Source: Candidatus Bathyarchaeota archaeon (GTDB lineage Archaea; Thermoproteota; Bathyarchaeia; Bathyarchaeales; Bathycorpusculaceae). Taken from it: a stretch of DNA of 64,000 nt. Position 1 is the stretch's first letter. Each line of letters opens with the position of its first letter. The stretch lies in the NCBI GenBank assembly GCA_018396705.1, contig JAGTQZ010000002.1:62001-126000 (forward strand), written 5' to 3'. This document shows, one piece after another, positions 42,238 through 51,807 of this stretch. The notes below the pieces were generated by a model. The model was given only the letters and a program-made list of their open reading frames with translations, was not told the origin of the DNA and ran no database searches. The position numbers were made by a program, and so were the translations under genes.

Positions 42238-44118
42238 TTAAACTGCGTTTCTGAGGAATTTTTCTATCTCGTTTTCAGCGTTGTCTGCCTTTATGAATAT
42301 GGGCACATTTTCTATGCCTGTGGCAATGTAACTGGATAACAACCATTCTCCAGGTGCGAACTCAAGGGTTTTCTCCAATATGCCCTTGTCTATCATGAAA
42401 GTGTCGCTTATCAATGCGCGGTCGTATGGCCGTGGCAGCGTTCCCACAAAGTAGGTGTGAAGTTGTTGAAGAGCATTTGTGTTCAAGTAGGCGATGCGTT
42501 GAGTAGCTATGCAAACACCTAAACCGTATTTGCGGCCTTGCCTAAGCAGTGTTTCCACCTGTTTGCTGCATTTTTTGTCTATGCCTGTTGCACCTGAAAG
42601 CTCAGGGATGAATTCTTGAGCTTCATCGAAGACTAGGAGGATATAGGGCTTAACTTGAAACATGCGTTTTCTCCGGATGAGTAGGTCATGGGTTAGTGTT
42701 ATGACTAATTCTTTTATTGTTGTGGGGTCTGATATGGAGATGCAAACAAGCCTTGTCTCGCCTTCCAGTAGTTCCCGGATTTTTTCCACAGTCAGCCCGC
42801 CGGTTTCCTTCTTCATTTCTTCTTGGCGTTTCCTTATTTGGTCTAGTATTGTTGTTCTCGTCGTTGCCCAACCGTAGAAGGCGCTTTTGTCGTGGACTTT
42901 GAACTCTTCCACCGTGGCTATGCAGACGTTGTCTATGTATTTGATGAAGTCTTCACTTACTTCTTGGTTTTCGCTTAGTCCATGTGCCTCCATGTAATCT
43001 AATACAGCGTCATGGATTCTATCTATGGCGTTCAAATAGTGAGGTCTATCAGTGGCGCTTTTTCTTTGATCGTTTAACTCCTCCAAGAATTGAGCGTAAG
43101 TCGGGATTTTCTGTTTGGGTCTAGTGTAGAATCCAAGTTTATCTTGTTCCATTATGCGTTTTAATCCAAACTTGATTCGCTCGTCAGCCTCATACTCTCT
43201 TGGCTTTACGACTGAGTTGAAGAATTGTTCAAGAGAGTCTATTCGATGTTCAAGAATAATCTTGGATGGAATTCGCTCGTCCGCCAGTAAGTCAAGCAGC
43301 AAGAACACATACTCGCAGCTTATGTCGAAAACAACGACTTTAACGTCACTTGTGTGAAGTAGGATTCGCCTCAAGATGTTGGACATTAAGTTGCTTTTTC
43401 CTCCGCCTGTAAAAGCGAAAACGCCGAAATGGTAGCGCACGAGCTTCTCGAAATCCACATATATTGGAATGACTGTGTTGCTTGTCTGAAACATTTTCAC
43501 AACACCGAGTCTCGGGTCAAGCCTAGCATCTTCCACGGTTTTAGACGGATCTACACCAAGCTTTTCGGTAATTTTCTGGTTATACATCCGGTTTATCATT
43601 TCACTATTTAAAATGTAAACGGGGCTACCCACAACTGGATAGGAAAACCCCTTCACAAACCTGTATTCGCAGTTTTTACTTATTACTAAATCATAGTTTA
43701 TTGGTATGGCGTCTATTTGGATCATCATGGTTGAACGGTCATCTGTCAACCAATCTGCCTCCGACTGCTCTATAATTTCAAACTGCATGGGATAATAGCC
43801 ATGGTCCGACAAGCCTCTAAGCCCGAAGTGTTCAGGCCAGACACGGCTTATCTCCATAAGCGTATAGCGTTCCTCGCCCAAAAGCGCCTGCTTAAAGTTT
43901 TTAACGGCTAAAAGCATGCCCTCTTCCAGCAAGCCCATCAAGTCTTTTTGGTATTCCACTTTTATGCGACAGTTGTAGCGGGCGCTTGTTCCAGCCACTT
44001 TGGATTCTTCTGCCCCGCCAAAAAACCGGGGCACGACGGTGGCGAGCCTGGCCCTGAACCGTCCGTCGAAGTCTGTGAAGCACATACAGTTAAATTTGTT
44101 CTCTTCTTGCGGCTTCAA
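42238..44118 (-). CDS. herA: HerA-family DNA translocase ATPase
   Basis: A 626-aa HerA/FtsK-like ATPase. An N-terminal beta (HAS-barrel) domain precedes FAFTGGGKSNLMSNIL (Walker A, near residue 240) and ILLVFDEAQEFIPE (Walker B, near 495), followed by RQGRKYGLGVCIATQR, a sensor segment. HerA hexamers translocate DNA and work with NurA in end resection; relatives also act in antiviral defence. The start overlaps the nurA end by 29 bp (TTG 44118; ATG 44085 is an alternative). Confidence 0.9.
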   Translation of the reverse strand: MKPQEENKFNCMCFTDFDGRFRARLATVVPRFFGGAEESKVAGTSARYNCRIKVEYQKDLMGLLEEGMLLAVKNFKQALLGEERYTLMEISRVWPEHFGLRGLSDHGYYPMQFEIIEQSEADWLTDDRSTMMIQIDAIPINYDLVISKNCEYRFVKGFSYPVVGSPVYILNSEMINRMYNQKITEKLGVDPSKTVEDARLDPRLGVVKMFQTSNTVIPIYVDFEKLVRYHFGVFAFTGGGKSNLMSNILRRILLHTSDVKVVVFDISCEYVFLLLDLLADERIPSKIILEHRIDSLEQFFNSVVKPREYEADERIKFGLKRIMEQDKLGFYTRPKQKIPTYAQFLEELNDQRKSATDRPHYLNAIDRIHDAVLDYMEAHGLSENQEVSEDFIKYIDNVCIATVEEFKVHDKSAFYGWATTRTTILDQIRKRQEEMKKETGGLTVEKIRELLEGETRLVCISISDPTTIKELVITLTHDLLIRRKRMFQVKPYILLVFDEAQEFIPELSGATGIDKKCSKQVETLLRQGRKYGLGVCIATQRIAYLNTNALQQLHTYFVGTLPRPYDRALISDTFMIDKGILEKTLEFAPGEWLLSSYIATGIENVPIFIKADNAENEIEKFLRNAV

Positions 44119-46009
44119 TGGCTGTTCGCCTCTCTCTAAACGTGCTCATGTAGAATATGAACTTTCTCAATTTATGATTATTAAGAATCCATTCTGCAGT
44201 TGTATCTACAACCCGCTTGAATTGACTGTAATTCCACTTGGCAATTTTGTCTGCGATAAATAAGGGCGTGTTATGTCCGAAAGCTTCTGGAATGTTGGAT
44301 GGCGCCATAGCCACTAAAATGCTCATGGTTAGGTTTTGCATGGGATTTGGCACGTTCTTGTCCATGAAGAGGATTACTTCCATGGGCTCTTTTGTGCCGT
44401 CGCTGAGCTCGTTCCAAAACTCCACAGTGGTTTCAGGCTTATAATCATATTCCGGATAGACGAGGCGGTCTACGAGGAGCACGTTGCTCCTTAGCATAGG
44501 GTCGGTTTTGGCTTGACTCAACTGCACATAGGTTTTAAGGAAGACTTTCTCCAAGCCTATCTTGTTTTTAATGGCGCCTGAAACGTAGCCTTTCCGGTTC
44601 TGTTTGTCCAAAACCATGGTTCTAAAGGCAGAATCATACTCTATGAGACTCCATGGAGGTGTAATCTTATCCGCATTTAATATGCTGGTGGACTGGAGAA
44701 TCATGCGGTCTGTGTTCGGCAATTTCTCCAAAATTTCTTGGAAAATTTTAGTTGCCAAGAGGTCGTTATTGCACATTATTGGGATGAGTTGCCGTTTAAA
44801 GTCTCTTGCAGCTGTGTCTTTTGTCACGCCTATCAGGAGAATATGTCTATTCCAACATTCCTCCATCAGCATGTGCAGTGTGAAAAGTGTTAGAAATGCG
44901 ATGTCAAGTGTTGTAAGCCAATATTCTTTTCCGTCTTTAACTATTTTCATAGGATTGCTGGTTTCAGGGTTTTCTGTGAAAAAGAATTTGTCGCCTATGG
45001 CTACTACCAGTTTTTTGATGCGCTCCCACGTCCTCAAATATCTTTGGTTTAGGGCGTAAATTTCGCCTTTTTCGGTTAAAACGCCTTTTTTCACGAGGCT
45101 GTTTATGGCGCGTTCAACTCTTTTCGCTCTGTCCTCGTCTTTGATTTCAAATTCTGCTAGAATCTGCCTTTTTGTTAGGGCACTTTTCCGTTTAAGCAAG
45201 TCTATTATAGCATAGCGGATGTAGTCCGCCCTTGGAGGAGGTATGCCTAGCCTTTGGTTACAGACAAAATGTCTTGCAATGGTTAATTCGTTGATGTCTA
45301 TAGGTTCTCCGTCCACTTTATAGCCTAAAATATTGCTTTTTGCTTTCCACAAGGCGCGTTTCGAAGTATCGTAGAGGAGGCTTGCCCTTTCAACAGACAG
45401 ACTTCTGTCCAAAATAATTATTCGAACATTTTGTTCGAAGTCTTTAGCCATTTTGTAAGCCAAATAGTATTCAGCAAAAGTCATAATCCAGTTGGCGATT
45501 GTTGCATTGTTAATTATTGACTCTTCGGTTAATGGTTTTCCAAGGCTAATCTCGTCGGGTTGGGAAACTTCAAAAAATGTCTGATCCACGTCTGGAATTT
45601 CGTTAACGTAGATGGGCACCACGCTGGAGATGCCCGCACCATGCTTAGCAGTTCGCTCGTCATACTTAACTGTTGGCGGCTCATCCTCATGAAAGGTTAT
45701 TGTCCCGGTTGAGGCGTAGGCACCTCCGAAGAAAACGACAAGGTCAAAAAGTGGACGCGAGTACATGGTTCCATCTATTCCCGCGAAACGTACAGAAGAA
45801 GCTCCAAAAAACTCTTTTGCAGTTTGATAAGCTTCTTCTGTATTAAAGCCAATTTTAATAAGGCTTGAAAGAAGGTTTTCGTAAAAGTTCTTCAGCGAAG
45901 AAAAGCGCTTTTCATAGTCTAAAACTTGCATGGATGCCCCAATTTTAAGCATGTTACATGTCCGTTTTATGGCGTTGCTTAAAGGCGAAAGCTGCACCTC
46001 AACTCCCAC
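44090..46009 (-). CDS. nurA: NurA-like nuclease, enlarged
   Basis: A 639-aa protein with the NurA nuclease core: FAGIDGTMYSRPLFDLVVFF near residue 74 (motif I Asp) and IIILDRSLSVERA near 197 (second catalytic Asp). A winged-helix segment occupies about residues 268-325 (SALTKRQILAEFEI, RVERAINSLVKKGVLTEKGEIYALN), and a long C-terminal half continues with DMVLDKQ-like and LLVDRLVYPEYD segments. Typical NurA proteins are around 350-450 aa, so this is a large, multi-domain version. Coupling to herA supports the assignment; Mre11 and Rad50 are not adjacent. Confidence 0.8.
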   Translation of the reverse strand: MGVEVQLSPLSNAIKRTCNMLKIGASMQVLDYEKRFSSLKNFYENLLSSLIKIGFNTEEAYQTAKEFFGASSVRFAGIDGTMYSRPLFDLVVFFGGAYASTGTITFHEDEPPTVKYDERTAKHGAGISSVVPIYVNEIPDVDQTFFEVSQPDEISLGKPLTEESIINNATIANWIMTFAEYYLAYKMAKDFEQNVRIIILDRSLSVERASLLYDTSKRALWKAKSNILGYKVDGEPIDINELTIARHFVCNQRLGIPPPRADYIRYAIIDLLKRKSALTKRQILAEFEIKDEDRAKRVERAINSLVKKGVLTEKGEIYALNQRYLRTWERIKKLVVAIGDKFFFTENPETSNPMKIVKDGKEYWLTTLDIAFLTLFTLHMLMEECWNRHILLIGVTKDTAARDFKRQLIPIMCNNDLLATKIFQEILEKLPNTDRMILQSTSILNADKITPPWSLIEYDSAFRTMVLDKQNRKGYVSGAIKNKIGLEKVFLKTYVQLSQAKTDPMLRSNVLLVDRLVYPEYDYKPETTVEFWNELSDGTKEPMEVILFMDKNVPNPMQNLTMSILVAMAPSNIPEAFGHNTPLFIADKIAKWNYSQFKRVVDTTAEWILNNHKLRKFIFYMSTFRERRTAIEAARREQI

Positions 46010-46123
46010 CTAGCCAACAATTAAAAGCTTAGACGTAAAAACGTTTTTAAGCTCAAAACACCCCATGATTTCAGAATATTTTATATCAGTTATCCGCGCA
46101 AATCTAGTCTTGAAGGAGAAAAA

Positions 46124-46630
46124 TTGGCTGGAGAGCCTATTATAAAACGCAAAAGTGTCAAAACTCGACGGGTTGAAATTGAAGTTAGGCAAATGACTTT
46201 GGAAGATTTGCCTGAAGTTTGGCGTTTAAGCGAGGAAGTTTTCACACCGACGCAGTTGCAGTTCACATACCGCACATGGAACATCAACGAATTGCTTTCG
46301 CTTTTCCAAGAGGATCCTGAACTATGTTTGGTGGCCGAAGACATAAACACAAAAAAGATTGTGGGATTCGCATTAGGCACCATTTTAAAGAGACCTTTCA
46401 GTCCATGGACCTATGGCTATTTTCTATGGATAGGCGTTAAAAAAATGAGGCGCCGCCGAGGCGTTGGCAAGAGACTTTATAGAGAACTGGAAAAGCGCTT
46501 TAGAGAGAGGGGCGCCCGCATAGCCATAGTAGACGTGGAAGGCACAAACTTGGCGGGCATGCGTTTCGTGGAGAATCTTGGCTTTAAGCGAAGTCAAACC
46601 TACGTATGGTACAGCAAACTTCTTGATTAA
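46124..46630 (+). CDS. GNAT-family N-acetyltransferase
   Basis: A 168-aa GNAT protein (RimI-like). VRQMTLEDLPEVWRLSEEVF is the first strand-helix, WIGVKKMRRRRGVGKRLYREL near residue 105 the acetyl-CoA pyrophosphate loop (RRRGVG), and DVEGTNLAGMRFVENLGFKR the C-terminal signature. It may acetylate protein N-termini or a small molecule; the substrate is unknown. The start is TTG 46124 with GGAG nearby. Confidence 0.85.
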   Translation: MAGEPIIKRKSVKTRRVEIEVRQMTLEDLPEVWRLSEEVFTPTQLQFTYRTWNINELLSLFQEDPELCLVAEDINTKKIVGFALGTILKRPFSPWTYGYFLWIGVKKMRRRRGVGKRLYRELEKRFRERGARIAIVDVEGTNLAGMRFVENLGFKRSQTYVWYSKLLD

Positions 46631-46807
46631 TCTAGCTAAAGTGTGGAACAGAACCAATAATCTTCCCTCATCTTTAACTCAAAATTATAGTATTTACTTT
46701 AAACCTTCAACAGTTAATGACCCTCAATGTTGAACGGGCAGAATGGAAAATTATTTATCTATCATCATGGAAAAACCATGGTTATCGAGGATGTTGGAGG
46801 AGAAATT

Positions 46808-46978
46808 ATGGCTAAATGTCCAAAATGTGGAACCGTCGTAAACACGCCTAAAAAGAAGTGGACCATGGCGGGCCGTCCAGACAAGTCTGGCAAAAGAATG
46901 CAGTTGGAAATAGGGCTTTTCGACTGCCCTAAATGCAATAAACCTTTCCGGGAAGTACTAAGCAAGAAAAAAGTTTAG
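46808..46978 (+). CDS. Small zinc-ribbon protein 1
   Basis: A 56-residue basic protein from ATG 46808 (GGAGG 7 nt upstream) with two CPKC pairs, MAKCPKCGTVVNTPKKKW near the start and FDCPKCNKPFREVL near the end, spaced about 40 residues. The frame is open further upstream but without protein character. It is a paralogue of the next gene. Nucleic-acid binding is plausible from charge and fold; no function is known to me. Confidence 0.75.
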   Translation: MAKCPKCGTVVNTPKKKWTMAGRPDKSGKRMQLEIGLFDCPKCNKPFREVLSKKKV

Positions 46979-47009
46979 CAAATAACAACATTCACAGTTG
47001 GCTTTAACC

Positions 47010-47219
47010 ATGCCGAAAACGAAGCAAAACATTTGCCCTGAATGCGGAACAGAAGTTAAAGACCCCTACAAAACGTGGGAGCTTATCGCACCGTTCCCTG
47101 ACAAGCAAATGCGGATAACTATGACAGTCTTTGGCATGTATGAATGCCCAAAATGCGGAAAAAAGTTCAAAGGCATAGTAAGCAAAGTCAAACTAGGCGC
47201 TGAAGGCATAGAACTATAG
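47010..47219 (+). CDS. Small zinc-ribbon protein 2
   Basis: A 69-residue protein (MPKTKQNICPECG...) with CPEC and CPKC pairs and the same pattern of a tryptophan-containing basic segment between them as its upstream neighbour (K.WEL..P.PDKQM versus K.WTM.G.PDKSG). It is a tandem paralogue 31 bp downstream. ATG 47010 or TTG 46998 may be the start; no good ribosome site is visible. Confidence 0.7.
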   Translation: MPKTKQNICPECGTEVKDPYKTWELIAPFPDKQMRITMTVFGMYECPKCGKKFKGIVSKVKLGAEGIEL

Positions 47220-47332
47220 CCTGTACATTTACCCCTTTTATTTCTCCCTTTAGATTGATACAGAACACTAACTTTTAAAATCTGAAAGGATAATTCTACA
47301 AGACAGCATAGGCTCAAAAGAAGGCCAGAAAG

Positions 47333-48238
47333 TTGGCGATTGAAACTCTAAAAAAACTGTGGAAAAATGACTATTTCCAAACAGCAATAACAATAGCGCT
47401 GATATTTCTCATAGTCTTCAGCCTATACTACAGTGCACAAGCCGTCTTGGGTACACCCTACCCAGTGTTAGCGGTAGCCTCTGGAAGTATGCTTCCAACT
47501 CTTAACATTGGCGATCTAATAGTGGTTCAAAAAATAGACCCAGCCCAAATAAATGCTGACCCAAAAGGCTTAACTGGAGACATCCTAGTTTACAAAAAGG
47601 GAGATGAGCTAATAGTTCACAGAGCAGTCAAAATAGAAGACAGAAACGGTATATACTACATTACAACACGTGGGGACAACAGCGGTGTAGATGATCCTGC
47701 ATGGCCTTCCACAAATCTGGTGGGCAAAGTAATAGCTAGAATACCTTACCTTGGAAACATCCCCCTATTCCTCAATTCGGGAAGAAACACTTACATACTA
47801 TTCCTTGCACTACTTATAATCTTCATAATTCTAATGTTGCCGTTTGGTTCAAATGATAAGGAAAAACTGGTCGAGAAAAAGAGCGCCTCAAAAATAGATT
47901 TAGGCCACATCTATTATGCCGTTTTGAACATAGTGATTATTGGATTAATAATTTTTAGTTTGTATGGCTCGTTCACTTTTTGGCAGCCTGGCGCTGCCCC
48001 TCCTAACGCAACCATTCGAGGCATGTACGCTGACCAACAATATCACGAAAGCTTCAACGTGAAGGCTATTCTACACCAGAGCCTCCTAACATACAAGATT
48101 GATTGTGAAATGAGCAGTGGAACCCGTTTAGGCGTCCCAACATTTGCATGGTATCAATTTTTCACTATTATTCTAATAATTTTTAACGTTTGGAAAATCC
48201 ACAGTTTTTTAAAGTCAAGAAAAAGGTGCAGACTCTAA
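47333..48238 (+). CDS. Signal peptidase I, archaeal type, with extra C-terminal domain
   Basis: A 301-aa S26B-type signal peptidase. After an N-terminal membrane helix (residues 15-35), VASGSMLPTLNIGDLIVV holds the catalytic Ser, ELIVHRAV the His that replaces bacterial Lys, and TRGDNSGVDDP the Asp residues. A second helix lies near residue 152. Unlike ordinary archaeal signal peptidases (about 150-200 aa), a further 100 residues follow, with two more membrane helices (about 195-215 and 275-292) flanking an exported loop. TTG start. Confidence 0.85.
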   Translation: MAIETLKKLWKNDYFQTAITIALIFLIVFSLYYSAQAVLGTPYPVLAVASGSMLPTLNIGDLIVVQKIDPAQINADPKGLTGDILVYKKGDELIVHRAVKIEDRNGIYYITTRGDNSGVDDPAWPSTNLVGKVIARIPYLGNIPLFLNSGRNTYILFLALLIIFIILMLPFGSNDKEKLVEKKSASKIDLGHIYYAVLNIVIIGLIIFSLYGSFTFWQPGAAPPNATIRGMYADQQYHESFNVKAILHQSLLTYKIDCEMSSGTRLGVPTFAWYQFFTIILIIFNVWKIHSFLKSRKRCRL

Positions 48239-48521
48239 AGTTCAGCGATGCGCAAAGACCTCCTCTACAGTCTAATCCAACAACAGAACAGTTACAGATG
48301 TTTTTCAAAGAATATTTTATGAAAAATCAATTCAGAATTGACAGTTAATGCCCATTACCTTAACATTATCATTTAAAAACCTCTTTTCAAGCTAATTTGA
48401 GAATTTGATTAAGGGTTTAGCTCATTTGGGTGAAAACCGAAGCTCTAAAAATAAAAATTAGACTCCAGCAATAAAACGTTTAAATATTGGCGATGATAGG
48501 TAGGATAAGAAAAGATATTCG
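48239..48521. other. Intergenic stretch
   Basis: AT-rich DNA with no convincing gene or RNA. A TATA-like CGTTTAAATATTGG (about 48475-48488) probably drives the next gene, giving a short leader. Confidence 0.5.
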
Positions 48522-48869
48522 ATGGTGCAAGACGTGGACGATAAATATAAGGAAAGACTCGAGGAACTGAGAAGGGATCTCGGAGATTTAATGTCCAGTG
48601 TTCCTGAGCTATCCAGATTCGCCCAGTATGTATACATTGCTGAAGAGAAAAAATTTCTCGACATAAAGACTAAAGAATTGATTTCTTTAGCCATTGCCGT
48701 AGCTATACGTTGTGAAGACTGCATACTTTGGCATCTAGATGCTGCAATAAAAGCCGGTGCTAGAAAGGAGGAAATCATGGATGCATTAAAAGTGGCGGTT
48801 GCGATGGCTGGGTCACCAGCGCTCGTCTATGCAGTAAAAGCTTATAAAGCTATGACGTCGTTCCTTTAA
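48522..48869 (+). CDS. Carboxymuconolactone decarboxylase/AhpD-like protein
   Basis: A 115-aa all-helical AhpD/CMD-family protein. LAIAVAIRCEDCILWHLDAAIKAGA near residue 62 contains the CxxC and nearby His typical of the redox-active members. Such proteins act as peroxidase partners or in aromatic degradation. It ends in a 20-bp overlap with the convergent lipoate ligase gene, and no peroxiredoxin is adjacent. Confidence 0.8.
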   Translation: MVQDVDDKYKERLEELRRDLGDLMSSVPELSRFAQYVYIAEEKKFLDIKTKELISLAIAVAIRCEDCILWHLDAAIKAGARKEEIMDALKVAVAMAGSPALVYAVKAYKAMTSFL

Positions 48870-49587
48870 AGTTCCACGATTTTCTCTCATACCTTTCTTT
48901 ATACAAGAATTTTGAAAGAACACTTTCATATGCGTTCAAGTCACCAGGATTAACTTTAATTTTGTATGTTTTCTCAATACCGTGGAGAATTGCGTGTTTA
49001 ATGTCATCCATTGATATGGAACATTCTTTTAATTCATCCTTTATGTTAGTTACCTCATATCGTGGTTTGGACAGTACTTTTGAAAGAATTTTTATTTCAG
49101 CGTAAACTAGAAGGGTGCCGTGGCAGAGTACAGCATTTCTTTTTATATAAGCCGCCAACCCAGACACTTTTTTGTTTTTTAACCAAATAGAATTAGGTGG
49201 TCTAAACTCAGCATCTATACCTATTTCTTTCAACCCTTCAATTACAGCGTTGCAGGAAAACTCATATAGTTCAGAAAAACTTTCTGGATAGAATTTGCTA
49301 TACCTGCTTATAACAAAAGTCCAGTTGAGATTACCGAGATCTTGATATACTGTCCCACCCCCGGTGAAGCGCCTTAAAATCTGCACCTTGTACTTTTCGC
49401 ATTCTTTTATGTTTACTTCTTCATCAACGTTTTGGGAGCGTCCTAAGATCACTGACCGTGAGTTTCGCCAAAAACGTACGGTACTCGGTGATTTTCCTTC
49501 ATTAACCGCCGTTAATATGGCTTCTTCTATAGCCATGTTCAGGTATGGGTCATTTGATTCTGAGTAGAGGATTCTCCATTCTTCCAT
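48850..49587 (-). CDS. lplA: Lipoate-protein ligase
   Basis: LplA-type ligase, 245 aa, attaching lipoate (or transferring it) to E2 lipoyl domains. RRFTGGGTVYQDLGNLNWTF near residue 71 is the family signature, with Gln where His is usual (VYHD), and KKVSGLAAYIKRNAVLCHGTLLV near 138 holds the catalytic lysine. The C-terminus, ending in ERYERKSWNFKG, looks like only the start of the accessory domain. It precedes a lipoyl-E2 gene on the same strand, its likely substrate. Confidence 0.88.
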   Translation of the reverse strand: MEEWRILYSESNDPYLNMAIEEAILTAVNEGKSPSTVRFWRNSRSVILGRSQNVDEEVNIKECEKYKVQILRRFTGGGTVYQDLGNLNWTFVISRYSKFYPESFSELYEFSCNAVIEGLKEIGIDAEFRPPNSIWLKNKKVSGLAAYIKRNAVLCHGTLLVYAEIKILSKVLSKPRYEVTNIKDELKECSISMDDIKHAILHGIEKTYKIKVNPGDLNAYESVLSKFLYKERYERKSWNFKGTTS

Positions 49588-49626
49588 TCTTGGGAGAAAG
49601 TAGAAGAAGAGTAAATAAACCTTCCT

Positions 49627-50799
49627 TTATATCATGAGATGTATGTTCTCCAAGTTCTCTTTGATTTTCCTCAAGAATTTAGCGGCTAAAGCTCCGTCTA
49701 TCACTCTATGATCAGCGGTTAAAGATAGTGTCAACATTGGTTTTATCATAACCTGCCCAGAAACGGCCACCGGTTTTTCCACGATTCTGCCAACTCCTAA
49801 TATTGCAACTTGACCTGGAAAAATTATCGGGGTGAACATGTCTACTCCAAACATTCCTAGGTTAGTGATTATAAACGTACCATTGGATACTTCGTCGATC
49901 GTCAATTTGTTTTGTCTAGCGCGTTCAATCAGGTCCTTAACAGTCGCGTTGAGTTCTCTAATATTTTCCCTTTTATCCGCGTTGTGAATTATTGGGACGA
50001 CAAGTCCATAGTCCGTTGCGACGGCCAATCCAATGTTAATTTCGTCTAGTATACGTATATTTTCCTCTTCAATAGTTGCATTGAAAATTGGGAAGTCTCT
50101 TATGGCCTTAGCAACAGCCATGATGAGTAGTGTGTTATAGGATAAATCGATATTTTCCTTTTCTTTAAGTATGTTGCGGACGGCTATCATTTGTGTGGCA
50201 TCTAGCTCCATGGAATAGGTTACTGGAGGAATCGTTTTATGGCTTAAAGTCATTCTTTCGGCAATTATTTTTCTGACACCTGCTAAGGGCGTGACCTTTC
50301 CTTTCCTGGCTTCAAGCTCCTTTATTGCGTTTAACACGTCTTCCTTTGTTATTCTGCCCTCTGGGCCGGTTCCCTTAATTTTTGTAATGTCAATTCCATG
50401 TTCTTCTGCAAGTTTTTTAGCAATTGGCGAGATTTTTATTCTCAAAATCTCTTTCTTTGCCTCCTCTCTAGCCTCAACTGTCGGTTCTTTTGTAACAATT
50501 TTTGGGACAACTTCTTCCACTGTGACCTCTTTAATGTAGCGCTCAATGTCGGCAGCATTATCCCCAGGCTCCATGATAACTGCAATAGGTTTTCCTACGG
50601 GTACTTCTGCATTCACCGGTGCCAATATTTTATATAATACACCGCTAGTTGGGGCGTTGATTTCATAAGTAACTTTTTGGGTCATTATACTTACTACACG
50701 TTCGCCCTCTTGGACGTTTTCGCCCTCTTTTTTAAACCATTCTACAATGGTCCCGCTATCCATTGCTAAATCAAGTTTAGGCATTATCACAGTTTTCAT
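49627..50799 (-). CDS. 2-oxoacid dehydrogenase E2 acyltransferase
   Basis: Dihydrolipoamide acyltransferase, 390 aa: one lipoyl domain (residues 1-75, lipoyl Lys42 in MTQKVTYEI instead of the usual TDK motif), a peripheral subunit-binding domain (ISPIAKKLAEEHGIDITKIKGTG near 130-170) and the catalytic domain ending in LTADHRVIDGALAAKFL (His and Asp of HxxxDG). It forms the core of the complex with the E1 genes upstream. Pyruvate, acetoin or branched-chain substrate cannot be separated by eye. Confidence 0.9.
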   Translation of the reverse strand: MKTVIMPKLDLAMDSGTIVEWFKKEGENVQEGERVVSIMTQKVTYEINAPTSGVLYKILAPVNAEVPVGKPIAVIMEPGDNAADIERYIKEVTVEEVVPKIVTKEPTVEAREEAKKEILRIKISPIAKKLAEEHGIDITKIKGTGPEGRITKEDVLNAIKELEARKGKVTPLAGVRKIIAERMTLSHKTIPPVTYSMELDATQMIAVRNILKEKENIDLSYNTLLIMAVAKAIRDFPIFNATIEEENIRILDEINIGLAVATDYGLVVPIIHNADKRENIRELNATVKDLIERARQNKLTIDEVSNGTFIITNLGMFGVDMFTPIIFPGQVAILGVGRIVEKPVAVSGQVMIKPMLTLSLTADHRVIDGALAAKFLRKIKENLENIHLMI

Positions 50800-50807
50800 T
50801 TTAAAAG

Positions 50808-51797
50808 CTACCTCTCGAAAAGTTCTCTTACAGCTTTTATTATATCATTTTCATTCGGGATTGTTATTTGCTCTAATGTTGGGGCGGCGGGTGCTGGAAT
50901 ATGTGGGGCAGCAACCCTCTTTATTGGAGCGTCCAGATAGTCAAATGCTTCCTCCATGACCATGCTAGCGATCTCGGCACCAACTCCACAAGTTTTTACA
51001 CCACTTTCTGCGACTACAAGGCGATTAGTTTTCATTACAGACTTGATTATGGTCTCTTTATCAAGGGGCACAAGCGTCCGAGGGTCTACAACTTCGGCAT
51101 TAATGTTTAACTCTTTTAATTTTTCAGCTGCTGAAAGTGCGCGGGGCACCATTGTGGACACCGCAACTATCGTGACGTCTGTTCCTTCCTTCTTCACATC
51201 AGCTTTTCCCAATGGCACCGTATATTCCTCCGTAGGCACGAACCCCTTAGTGCGGTAAAGAAGGAACGACTCGAAAAACATTATTGGGCATTCCTCTCGT
51301 ATTGAACTCTTTAATAGGCCTTTTGCGTCATAGGGAGTTGCTGGCGCAACAACTTTCAGACCGGGTACATTCATGAACCAAGCCAAAGGAACTTGCGAAT
51401 GGTCACTTCCTACGCCTCTTCCCTGTCCAATCATTGCTCTTATTACAAGCGGGACTTTTAACTGTCCGCCTGTTGAATAACGTAGTTTGGCAGCAACATT
51501 TACTATTTGGTTCATGCAACAAAGCAAAAAGTCCGCGTACATCACTTCTACTACTGGTTTTAGGCCTGTCGCAGCTGCCCCTATGGCCGCTCCAACAAAT
51601 CCGTCCTCGGAAATCGGTGTATCCCTGACTCTTTCTGGTCCAAATTCCTTCATTAACTCTGCTGTGACCAAAAAGAGGCCACCGCGCCCGGAATATCCTA
51701 ATTGGACATCTTCGCCTAGTATTATAACGCGCTCGTCTCTACGCATTTCTTCTCTTAACGCCTCATTTAAAGCTTCAACATAAGTTATTTCCCTCAT
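50808..51797 (-). CDS. 2-oxoacid dehydrogenase E1 beta
   Basis: E1 beta subunit, about 329 aa. ITYVEALNEALREEMRRDERV opens it, ILGEDVQLGYSGRGGLFLVT and DTPISEDGFVGAAIGAAATGLKPVVE near residue 70 are typical. I chose ATG 51797, preceded by GGTGGTGAT, over ATG 51818 inside the E1 alpha end. It provides half of the thiamine-binding heterotetramer. Confidence 0.9.
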   Translation of the reverse strand: MREITYVEALNEALREEMRRDERVIILGEDVQLGYSGRGGLFLVTAELMKEFGPERVRDTPISEDGFVGAAIGAAATGLKPVVEVMYADFLLCCMNQIVNVAAKLRYSTGGQLKVPLVIRAMIGQGRGVGSDHSQVPLAWFMNVPGLKVVAPATPYDAKGLLKSSIREECPIMFFESFLLYRTKGFVPTEEYTVPLGKADVKKEGTDVTIVAVSTMVPRALSAAEKLKELNINAEVVDPRTLVPLDKETIIKSVMKTNRLVVAESGVKTCGVGAEIASMVMEEAFDYLDAPIKRVAAPHIPAPAAPTLEQITIPNENDIIKAVRELFER

Positions 51798-51807
51798 ATC
51801 ACCACCA

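Noticed and set aside
48239-48521. GCGATGATAG near 48490 as a C/D box RNA.
   Set aside because: The C box is imperfect and no D/D' boxes or terminal stem are found.
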